Assembly: GCA_026874595.1 (NCBI GenBank) | Contig: CM049320.1 | Coordinates: forward strand, 42,108,714 to 42,172,713 | Direction of reading: 5' to 3' | From: Sipunculus nudus | Lineage: Eukaryota; Annelida; Sipuncula; Golfingiida; Sipunculidae | DNA: 64,000 nt | Part shown: in pieces, positions 47,349 through 57,700 of the stretch | How positions within the stretch are numbered: the stretch's first letter is position 1 | Layout: the number at the start of each line of letters is the position of its first letter | Program-made: the position numbers and the translations under genes | The notes under the pieces: model-generated | What the model was told of the DNA's origin: nothing | Database searches by the model: none | The model's input: the letters and a program-made list of their open reading frames with translations, nothing else

Positions 47349-47638
47349 TCACACAGATTGAACGCTAACTTAATTCCATTCAAAGGTGCAGTTCTGGAAA
47401 TATGAACAAAACCATCATTTAACATTTGATTGTGTAAGTTTTTTCGATCTAGTTATCCAAAATTTCCTTCTTCTCATATATTAAATTGTTTTATCGAATA
47501 ATTTGCAAGATAAGGTTTTGGTATTTTTCAGAATAATTATCGCAGCATCTTAATAAATTCACTATATTTCAAATTCCCAAAATGAACACAAAGGAGTATT
47601 TAAAAGTATGCACATCTTTATTGCAACAAACTATATAT

Positions 47639-47905
47639 GCGAGGTTTGTCTGAAAAGTAGGCCTAACGGGATTGGTGTCTACAACAATTTATTTCAATGC
47701 GAAACAATAAACTTCTAAGCACCTCTAGAAGGATTCATCTGGGATGCCCCTTAGCTCCTTCGTTTCCGCCCTCTCAGTGGCTTCCACGCATTCGCCATCG
47801 CTTAGAGGGAGAGAAAAAAGTCACACGGAGCAAGATCAGGTGAACAGAGAGTTTGCTAAATTACGGTGATGTTCTTCTCGGTCAAGAACTACCGGATGCT
47901 CAGGG
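47639..47905 (-). pseudogene. mariner transposase fragment, 3' part
   Basis: On the - strand the translation reads FLTEKNITVI, a stop, then SPDLAPCDFF, the signature of mariner transposases, and further on TKELRGIPDESF, which fits the conserved region near the C-terminus. The fragment runs down to a terminal-repeat-like GAGGTTTGTCTGAAAAGTAG at 47,641, next to TATATA. In-frame stops and shifts show that it is dead. Confidence 0.75.
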
Positions 47906-48190
47906 TAGGCAGGTACATTGCCGTCAAAATCAAAAGTCAAAACCATGTTGATCACATTTTTCGATGCGAGCGTCATCATCCTCAGTTAGTTCTTGCCACA
48001 GGCCCAGACGGTCAATCAGCAAGTCTAAAAAGAGGTCCTGCAGGGTTTGCTTTGCTCAAAGCGCGTGAAGAGACGACAGTTTTAGCAAGACCAATCCTGG
48101 CTGCTTCACCACACCAATGCACCTGCTAACAACGCCCTGAACATCCGAAAGTTCCTGGTCGAGAAGAACATTACCATACTTGAACAACCT
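47906..48190 (+). pseudogene. mariner transposase fragment, central part, opposite strand
   Basis: On the + strand, with frame changes: VKIKSK-like, then NQQVYK-like and GLLCAKRVKRR, then SWLLHHTNAPANNALNIRKF and LVEKNITILEQP. This is the mariner region from before the second catalytic Asp to just before the PDLAPCDFF signature. The usual HHDNAPAH is changed to HHTNAPAN, so the catalytic Asp is lost. It ends abruptly after LEQP. It lies head to head with the - strand fragment and overlaps it in content (the EKNIT part occurs in both), so two copies are involved, not one simple inversion. Confidence 0.75.
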
Positions 48191-48938
48191 CACTGGGTCG
48201 CTTTGATCATTCCTTACTAGGCCTTTTGCTCCAGGTTCATCACCAAATTATAATCATCGAGGACTATCTTTGGAAAAAAATTTCCATGAGCGAGATAAAA
48301 CTGCAATAGTGGTTCTCAGACCTATTCATCGTACAAGGACATTCAGGGAGACATTTTGTTCCTGTGTCCTGGTGCTACCTGAAAATTTACCTCCAGTCCT
48401 GTCAATCAAGGACATCTCGCTCATGATAGTTGTGTTTTATATGGATGACGTTTTGTCAAGCACCAATTCTCAGATTTTAGTTACCTTATTTAATTTTATA
48501 GCAAAGATGTGAAACATGCCTCTTAAATGTCCACAAAGTTACTGTCATGACAACCGCAAAATTATTTGCAGGGTTTCCTCAATTGAAAAATATTGGCATT
48601 CTAATATTGTGTCCATTATTAAGTATCAATATCTGAAAAGTCAGAGTATTTAGCATGGCAAAACGTCCTATCCTGTTCAGAAATACTTTATTATTATAGT
48701 ACAAAAAAGCTAAATGGCTGATGCCTAATGTTTATACAAAGTTGCTACCCTAATATTCATCATTTGTCTGGAAGACCCCGTATCTTCTTATATTTTAGAT
48801 ATCTTAATGGATTTAATCAGGAGCAATATTATGCCTATCCTTTCACACTATTAACAACGGTGTGCAAGGTACTGAGAATGTGTGCTGGAACGGTTTTGTT
48901 GGGACACTTTTGAATAAAGCAAAATTTAACTGATAGGC

Positions 48939-49365
48939 GGGTGCTTTTCCATGTGCACGGTTTCTGCCGCACGTCAAATCCGCGGCAAAATAGAAATAGA
49001 ATATGACTTAGTAACCGGTTGGATTTTCGCCGTGCGGCAAACGCTTGGAAACGCTTATATGGAAATGCAACCTAATAAGCCATGTTTTATTTCCATGCAC
49101 GCATCAGTTTTGGAAAAGAACATTGCGGGATTTCTGAGTTTGCTGCGCGGCAAACGCAAGGGAATTCCGCCTTCAAATGTCACTTGTCGGGATTCCCTGT
49201 ACCCGCGTTGTCCTCGTGTCGCAGGTTCCGTTCAGAAATGGCAGGAAGGGCCATGTGCCTGTCTAGAAGCGTCGTTTGCCGCGCGGCAAAAGGCACTGGA
49301 CCTGCCGCGCGGCAAACACAAACGTTTGACGCGCGGCAGAACTGCTGCGCACATGAAAAGCACCC
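48939..49365. mobile_element. 427-bp non-autonomous DNA element with ~40-bp TIRs
   Basis: The left end GGGTGCTTTTCCATGTGC and the reverse complement of the right end GGGTGCTTTTCATGTGCGC match, and the similarity continues to TTCTGCCGCGCGTCAAA on each side. Inside, GYGCGGCAAA-type words recur at about 48,981, 49,032, 49,145, 49,281, 49,305 and 49,331; one is the perfect palindrome TTTGCCGCGCGGCAAA (49,275-49,290). It is GC-richer than its surroundings. I see no convincing target duplication. A 148-codon frame spans it but looks incidental. Confidence 0.78.
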
Positions 49366-49839
49366 TTACACCTAGTTATGGCTCTGCGTGTTGGTAAACC
49401 CAGTCCACGTGTCTATTTATCATAACAAGGCCAAGTGACCGGTAGTCCGATTATGAGCCGCAATACGTGGTGTTTCAGCCTGCGGGAACATATATTTCTT
49501 TTATTGGGCCATGTCTGTCGGGGACACTTTTTTTCGTGGCTCCGCAATGCACACGGCCCCACGCGCTGTGTTTATGTTGAAACCTGTGATCGCGCCTGGT
49601 CTACTGTTTCGAACACTGTTTACAGGAGTAAACTAACGGTTTCAGGCCAATTTTTTTTGGCAGGTACAGGTTTATTTTTAAAGGAAAAAGCTATTTTTCG
49701 TGTTAATATAAAATGCTTTATAGGTGATTAGGTCACTTTAGGTATGCATTTTAGGTATAATTCAGATGCAACTTCTGTATTATGCAAATGTGTCCGCAAC
49801 AGCTGATAATACGTCGTTGACCAGATTCTCTTCAAACTT

Positions 49840-50340
49840 TCCATGGTGATAGAGACACATGTGCAAACTAGAACACTGACATGTCAGGAAGGGCCCCTCA
49901 AAAGGCACATAAACTTCCAGTACAAGCAAGAGACGTTTGAAAAAAAATATGACCCTTGCACCCTCAAACTTAAACGTATTCTTCTCCTAATGGTAAGTAA
50001 GCAATAGGTGAATGATGGAGGGATAAGATGAAAACACTGGCTTTAAATATCACCACACGCTAATGAGAGTACCTCAAAATTCCTCCCCTATTGGTATGTG
50101 AACTATATGTGAAAGATGAAAGGTTCAGGATAAAAAGTCTGGTTTGAAATGCATCCTAAATCTTTTAAAAGAAGTGGGTCCTGTGACCTTGAACTGTGAC
50201 CCAAAAAACAATAAGGTTCTTGCTTTAGTGGTGGTTCATATATATAAAGTTTGAAATCAGTATGTCAATCCAAACTGGAGTTATCATCGATAAACAAAAT
50301 TGTGGATGGACAGACGGACAGGGAAATTACTAAATGACAC
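49840..50340. repeat. Probable diverged dispersed repeat
   Basis: Contains tandemly related segments ('CTCCTAATGGTAAGTAAGC' and 'CTCCCCTATTGGTATGTGA'), a GTGACCTTGAACTGTGACC stretch and the tail GATGGACAGACGGACAGG. Such tails are typical of interspersed repeats in molluscs. Boundaries are approximate. Confidence 0.4.
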
Positions 50341-53248
50341 CCACTAGTTCAAATTGGGCACTAAAGTGGTACATTGTTTTTCAATCTGTGCATTAAATGT
50401 AATGAATTTGTTTGCTGTGCTACAATTGAGACGTGTCCACCTCAATTTCAGAGTGTGGAAAATACTTTTAAAACAGTGTTAAATTGAAGAAAAAAAAAAG
50501 AAAAAAAAATGGCATCTCCAGTCTTGCACAGCTGAAAGGGCTATCCATGATCAATGAACTTACTGAATTTCAGAACGACCATGCAATCATCACAGATATA
50601 GTTTATCTGATGTATGAATTTATACTTTAAACCGCTGAAAATGTTAAAATTTTACATTAGTGTCTGCAGCAGTTATGAAGAACTGGTTGGGCCGATTTTC
50701 TTCATGTTTTACATGGTAAAAATATTATATGTACAGATGATACACAAAATGTCATTACTCAAGCTGAGTGCAAAATATTACTTTACAGCCCAGAAAACTC
50801 ACACGTCTTCATTTTCAAAGTGCCAAAATACACAAAAATGCACTTAATTGCTACAATATTGGTCACACTCTTGGCATGCATGTAGATTTACCACAGACAT
50901 ACCTTGATTTCTAGGTCCTAGGCTGGATGGGTACTATTTGTGGCCTGTTAATGGGCAGAAGGATGAACGCCTTGATGCCACAACAGAGGGTTGATAAATG
51001 GTGATTGATATAACTCAAATGACCAATGGTCAGCTGAGTTAAAAATGCGATCATGGTGAAGGGGCTTAATTCAAGGACACTCACTCATGACAGGTGAGAT
51101 ATCAACTCTTAGCCCTTCCCAGTCTAGAAAACCTCAATCAGGTCAAGTGAGAGGTCATTCCTCTTAGCTCGGTCTTTCAAGGGCATCCTTCTCATGACTG
51201 AAGAAATGTTACCAATACGAATGGATCAACTTATAAATTTGTCAGTGTAAATTGAAATCAATATAAATTGGCACAGGTACTTGTAATTACAACAGAATAA
51301 AACTTGCAGTATTATAATATTATGAAGGACATTGCCATTCAGCTTATCAGCAATTACTAATGTGAACCAGAAATATTGCAAGCAAATAATAGGCTTAAGT
51401 GAAAATGTTAAAATTGTAGAGGTAAGCATGTTTTAGGGGCCTGTTCACCTCCTTATGAAAAAAGAGAGAGATTTCTGGATCAAAGGGTTATTTTGGTTGT
51501 GAAAAGTTCTTTAAAAACACCTCTAAGAAGGATGCATGAACACGCTTATTAATATGTTTGTAAACACAGCAATGTTGACAAAGGGGAAAAAACATGTAAC
51601 CTAAGGTGGTAGGCTGCATATATGCAGAGGCAGAAAGGTCACTTGTTGAAAACGCCATTTGCAAAGCTCTGGCTTATCTGACTTGCCACCAGGTGCCCTT
51701 GTTGAATTTGTTTTATTTTTGCAGGCCCCCACATATAATAAACGTGTTGATATAAACAAAACAAGCAGCTTGTGTGGGGTGATATCCACTTTCTCTGGCC
51801 TATTTTTTTTTTTTATGAAAGCTTGAAGTGATTACCTTCTGTTTATACCTGTCAGAAAGGTGATTAGGTCCCTTAAAGACGAAAAGTATTGGTCATCCGC
51901 ACAAAAGGCAGCATGTCATGTCTCCACATACAAACTCAATTCAGTGGTCTCATCATATTCCCTGATCTAATCAATTTAACATTACACACTGCTTGTATAG
52001 GAAGCATTTGCTGTGGACAGCCACAAGGTGCTGGCAGAGGGCAAAGATTCTACCACCACTGGTTTCAACAAGTGAAGCAATGAAATCCAGAAATATGAAA
52101 GCTTGATGTGGCACGAATAAAACACTGCACACCTGGTGGCAGTCTACATTAAATACTGTGGATGCAAGCAGTGTGTTGAATGAAATGGATCAATTGAAGT
52201 AATGTATCGAGACCATTGTGTAACAGGAGTGCACACCTATGCACACATTTCTTTAAATCGCTTAGGAAGTTAACATGTCTGTAATATATCGACCCTTGAA
52301 TCCACATATTAAACTGAATAATTTATTTCTCAGTGAGCAAAGTATAAAAAAATTCCTACTTATTCAATTTTATTAAATTGTCAATGCTTAGCATTCCAGA
52401 TGATGTACACTTTGTCCATACACAAGGCATCATAAAATCAAGAGGAAGCTACATTTTGTGTTGTAATTTGTCTCTGGAGCAACAGAAGGCCACAGAAAAT
52501 AAACTGCATGATATACATGAATAGGAAAGTTGAAGGAAGCTAAATCCTTTCAGAGTGAAAGGTGATATGCACTTTGATTTCAAAATATTACCAGCATTTT
52601 AATAATAGAAACATGGCCATCTGTTAGGGAACATTGACTCTAAGCATCTTTATAATACACATATACTGCCTGAAATGTTAAGGATAAAAGATTTCCCTTG
52701 AATACATTCATCTAAGGCAACACCATAATCAGAAACAGAATATTCCAGGCAACATAAAATATTTATCACTCTTGCATACAGAGACATACTGGTAATGCCA
52801 CTTGGTCTACAGATAGATTAATAGTACATTTTATAGAATTTCATTCCTGGCTGTACGGATTTCAGTAACAAAGAATATGAAGAAATGGACTGCACAACCA
52901 AAACAAGCACGCTGTGTGCAATATCCAAAACATCCAATAGATATGCTTATACAATCACTACAGAGATATTTATATCTGTTAACAACAGTTCTCCTCACAG
53001 GCTTACTTTCTTCTTCAGCCAGGCAAGGCAAACTTCAGAACTCCAGCCTTCACTGTCCAAGAGATCAATTCCAAGTTTATGTTGATTTCCATTATATTCC
53101 GTTCTCTGTACTTTACACGTCCTATCAGTTTTTCATTATGTCGTTTTAAAAGCAGTAATATAGGTCAAGGAAATTGGTGGCAGATATTGTTTTAGGTGTA
53201 AATTCAAGCTTAAGTAGATGGAACCTACTCTTAAAGTAGGCAAGGCAG

Positions 53249-53254
53249 TTTATT
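53249..53254 (-). terminator. USP5: Candidate USP5-like polyadenylation signal
   Basis: TTTATT on the + strand, AATAAA on the - strand, 63 bases past the stop codon. It is close for a 3' UTR, so other signals further on may be used as well. Confidence 0.4.
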
Positions 53255-53316
53255 AATATAAATTCCTATACTATCAATAACAAATGATAAATTACAGTAT
53301 TTTCTTTTGTGGCAGT

Positions 53317-53489
53317 TCATATTCTTCTATACATATACAAGTAAGCCAAGTCTTTAGGTGGGTGTTCAGAAAGCGCTACTTTTTCATCATTGAATATGAC
53401 CCATCGCCCGTCCTTGAAGATATGGCACACATAGTGTCCGCACTGTGTGGATGTTCCCATGTGACTGATGAAGGCTTGTAGTTTGTACT
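53317..53489 (-). CDS. USP5: USP5-like last exon: His box and C-terminus
   Basis: The acceptor CTTTCAG is followed by AG, completing a Lys codon, then [20 protein letters not shown] and the rest, to RRI and TGA (53,317-53,319). It contains the catalytic His in GHYV and the WVIFND motif. It ends a few residues short of the vertebrate proteins. Confidence 0.96.
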
Positions 53490-54495
53490 CTGAAAGAAAT
53501 AAACTCAATCTAAAGTTCAGCTCACATATCATAACAACAGTAAAGGTACCAGGTACCAGGCTAATCATTTGATATCACAGACCATGTCAATCAATGCCAT
53601 GGGGTTAGGATGTTTAGTGGTTAAGATAATGGACTACTGAGCAATTGATTCCAGTTTATTCCTGGCGCCATATCAGCCCTCTGACGTTACCAGTGTCAAG
53701 GATGCACTGTAACACTCTATGAGGATGCACATATTTTTGTCTTTTTAGAAAATGCCTGGTGGCCTAAAAGTACGCTGTGACTTGACAGGCCAATTGTTAG
53801 CAGTATTAGTATACCTACTAACAACACCTACACTGTGGGAGAAAATTTTGTTTCAATTTAGCATATCCGTAAATCCAGCTGTATGTTTCTTGAATTTTTT
53901 ACTGTAAAAATACAAGCATGGCTCCCATAGGTTACTAAACTATAGCCAACTTGTATTTGATACAGGAAATGACTCACTACCACAGAGAGAGATTTTCAAT
54001 TTGGTTTGCAAGTTCAAATGTATTAATTTGTGTTAAATCATTACTGATAGCCTAATATTCAGATTAAAAGCTGTTTAACTTTACCAGAATATCAATCTAA
54101 CAGGATGGATGACCACTTTTGTACATTCCCCCTTAGGACTTGTATCATGACTCACAGTAGGTTTACCAATTAAATATAAACTACTATACTTCTGATTCCT
54201 GTAATCACTCTAGTTCATTCTCTGACAAAACCTAATAAAAACTAAATGGAGAACTCTTGATAGGACCTCATGAGATTCACTCTAATGCTTTAACTACAGT
54301 TATGATTTCTGGATTTTTCCTAACCCTGTGCATATAGCACTGAAAATTTAATTGGATATCCTTATGCTCATTCAATAGGCAACAGTCACCCAGTCTTGAA
54401 AAATGTCCATCTCAGTCAAAATAAATTAGTTGGAATTTTGAACATCATAATTTAAAGATGGAAAGATTGAAATTAATGATGTATTATTTATCATA

Positions 54496-54544
<49 letters not shown>

Positions 54545-54736
54545 CAAAACCACACCGTTAGCTTCATTCTAACCACATTCACCTGATGATCGGGTTGCAT
54601 CCTGTGAAACAGACTGTTGTGAATTTACGGTGTTGTTTTTTTCAGAGTTATACCGCTCTGGCCTAGTCTGTAGGCCATAGAGCACTTAACAATGGGGGTA
54701 CCTCTACCTTCTATAAATATATATATATATATATAG

Positions 54737-54788
<52 letters not shown>

Positions 54789-57700
54789 TTACAAAACTTA
54801 ACTAAAATGATTTAAAATAAAACTTTTCAGTAATGCTAAATGTGCAACTGAAAAATAAAATTATCATTTTGTATAATGTGATTATACTTTAAATCACATA
54901 ATAATTACAAGGACAGACATCTTTGTGCTTTGTGGTTTTATATTGTGAGGCTTTCTTACTTCCAGTGCCATCCCTGCACTGTGAGCCTGCTTGTTCTTGT
55001 TCTGAGGCCCCTGATTGGTCAGTCTCCATGGGCATGTCAAGCTCCCCAGCATGACTGAATATCCAATCAGCAGCCCGGTCTACTTGGTTGTCCTGGAAAC
55101 AGAAATGAATATTCACGAACACAACACATTTTTCTAAGAATATATATACATATTAAAATCATTTAAAATAGAAGCCACAATTATATAATAGCTATTGCAT
55201 CTTTCTCAAATTTACTATTAAGACACTTAAATCTCTAAGCATATATTGCTTTCTCTAATCACTGGGCCAATGAAACATCTGGTGTCCAGGAAAAGGTCTA
55301 CTTGAGTGGCTTTGACAGATCTGTGAGGTAGCCATGTTTTAACTAAAATGAACTTTATGGTAAGTTTACTGCCTCTTCCAGGAGGGTATGCATTCATCCA
55401 AGTTTGTTTGTGTTTGTTAAAAAAATACTCAAGAAATTTTCCAGGCATTTCAGGAATGGCCCAATGAAGAATTGTTTAGACTTTTAGTGTGGATCAGGCA
55501 CATAATCTGGTTTCAGGGATGTCATCAAGGAATAATATTTACAAATGTAAGAGTCTGTTATGCATGAATGAACCTGGGAATACAGGCCAAACTAAGTGAA
55601 TACAAACACAGGCTGGGAAGCATTCAAGAACAGGGACTCCCCACATGGCGAAGGCTTGCATTCCTTATATTAGAATGCAAATGTCTAGTTTGCACACAAA
55701 GTCTAGAGTGATATCAATGAATCTGAAAAATGACCTTCCTGTAACATGATATGAATCCTTAATACCAGCTTATCAGAATTTCACACAGCAGTTGAGGTAG
55801 ACTGTAAGCCCCTGAATTTGCATATAAGAAAATCACATTTGTAAGTTCAAGACACACCATTACCACATGGTGAGCAGTGTATTGTGTTTCTGAGGTTCTG
55901 CTGAAAACTTGGGATACCAGAACAACAGTGAAATTCTAGCCATCAACTTATGTAGAGACAGGTGGCACTGTCTGTAATGTTTAACCGCTTTAAACCAGAT
56001 GCAGTGTTCCAGGCCTGACTGAAGGTTTTCCTGTCACCACTGCTGTAGACTGCATTCTCTGTGTAACCTAATCACATTTAAAACTAAAAAACATCGTGGA
56101 CAAACACGCCTGTGCCTGGCTTGGACTACAGCTCTATCCTGCTTCCTTGTTGTTTATATAAGCTCTACTTACTGTAGCTTTGAGTGCTTTGGTTGCCTGT
56201 TCCCTAGTAAATCCCATGGACATGATCATGGCCAAGTGTTCCTCATTAGGCACAAACTCCCTGGCTCCCTTCTTCTTAGACCCTGGCAGCTTTAGTGGTG
56301 CCGCAAAATCTAAGAAGACAAAAGTGTGAAATAATAAAAGACAAAAGTGTGAAATCTAAAAAGACAAAAGTGTGAAAGTTTATTCATTTGATCTTTCTAC
56401 TTAAATATCTATATAAGCCTTCTACAAAAACCAACAGAGATCTTTTTTAATCTAAATTTTTATTATCTATTACTTATTATTGCATACATTGATGAAATGT
56501 ATGCAGTTATCATTAATTCAAATGTATTTTAAATGACCTATTCTGTACCTAGGTATTCTATAAAAGTACTATACCCCTACCTGGACTTGATCATCTCGGA
56601 ATTACCTGTACCTGTTCCTATGTACTTTCACATGTACCTGGCCCAAACCCCTTGGGTGTGATTTTTCAAAGGTTAAATTTACAATTATGGTTGGGGTCTA
56701 AACAAGATATATCAGAAATATTTTTGCTGAACCTTATTAGGAACTAATTTAAGTGAATATTTATTGAACAGTCATCAAATGACCATACACTTTTCTGAAA
56801 TATGTATATAAACCCATTTTAGGTAAAATTTGTTAATGAAAAGGTTCAATCAAATCTATCATGTTTAGAATTCTATCTCTTGAATGGGATTATATCCACA
56901 TGCACAGAACTTCTCTCACATATGCAGAGTTTTTATGATTAATAAATTTTGATTTCAAGATACATGACATGGTGAATTTTCTCTTAATAAATAAAGGACA
57001 TATTCTTGGTGTTTATACAATGCAAGTTTACATGAAGTGTGTGTTGTGCCAGGATTACAGACCTGCGTCTTCCATGTGCGTCATGACCCACTCCATGGCC
57101 TGCTCGAGCCCTGCATTGTTGGTGTGGTACACGGCCTTCTTACATGCCTCCAGTGGGAACCCCATGTCCATAACCTGACTCACCAGGCCTTCATTTATAT
57201 TCACCTCTGTAACAATTACTGACAGTATGGAACATTCATGTTTATAAAAGAATATTCATCTGATTAAACAAACAGAATGCAACTCACCATGGTTAATGCA
57301 AGATTATATATCAGAGTCAACCCTGATGAGATATAGCAGAACAAAGGTCCAATCAAAACCTGCAGGACCATGCTTAGATCAAGCATTATTATAAAGGTTT
57401 CTTAATTCTCCCATCTCTCTGTACATTAATTATCTGAGTATAAAGAACATACAGATATCAGTGTTAACAATCTGCCTATACTGGCCATTATACTGATATC
57501 TTCAATCTGTAAAACAACACAATCTTTTGATATACCCCATTTTTTTTAACTAAACCTTCACACAAACAGGAATGCACAGGGTGTAAGGTCTAGAAAGCTT
57601 TCCCTGTATCATTAAGACCACTGTGCCAGACATCTAAGCTGCCATTTTTGTTGTTAAATTTACTAGATGTTTTCCCTAAAAGGGCCAATGAATAAAACAA

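Larger units (their letters stand above)
42917..53316. other. Intergenic region between convergent TMEM26 and USP5-like genes
   Basis: No gene supported in 10.4 kb. It holds TA tracts (43,729-43,757 and 43,829-43,845), a hairpin matching the ribozyme element's tail (43,766-43,788), a G-run (44,102-44,115), an inverted CATACGTA repeat (47,066-47,348), mariner fragments (47,639-48,190), a 427-bp TIR element (48,939-49,365) and diverged dispersed-repeat sequence (about 49,840-50,340) ending in GATGGACAGACGGACAGG. The 3' UTRs of both genes also fall here. Confidence 0.7.
53490..54959 (-). other. USP5: USP5-like last intron
   Basis: Phase-1 GT-AG intron of 1,470 bp. It holds two TA tracts (about 54,500-54,537 and 54,714-54,786) that flank a hammerhead-ribozyme element in antisense orientation. 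The rest is AT-rich and unremarkable. Confidence 0.85.

Noticed and set aside
48270-48512. FYMDDVLSS in an open frame, resembling a reverse-transcriptase active-site motif
   Set aside because: The sequence before and after the motif does not follow any reverse-transcriptase pattern I know. A four-residue match is expected by chance in this much sequence.
48951-49397. 148-codon frame
   Set aside because: It spans the 427-bp inverted-repeat element from end to end and overruns it; Arg/Ala-rich parts come from the repeated GCGCGGCAAA motif.
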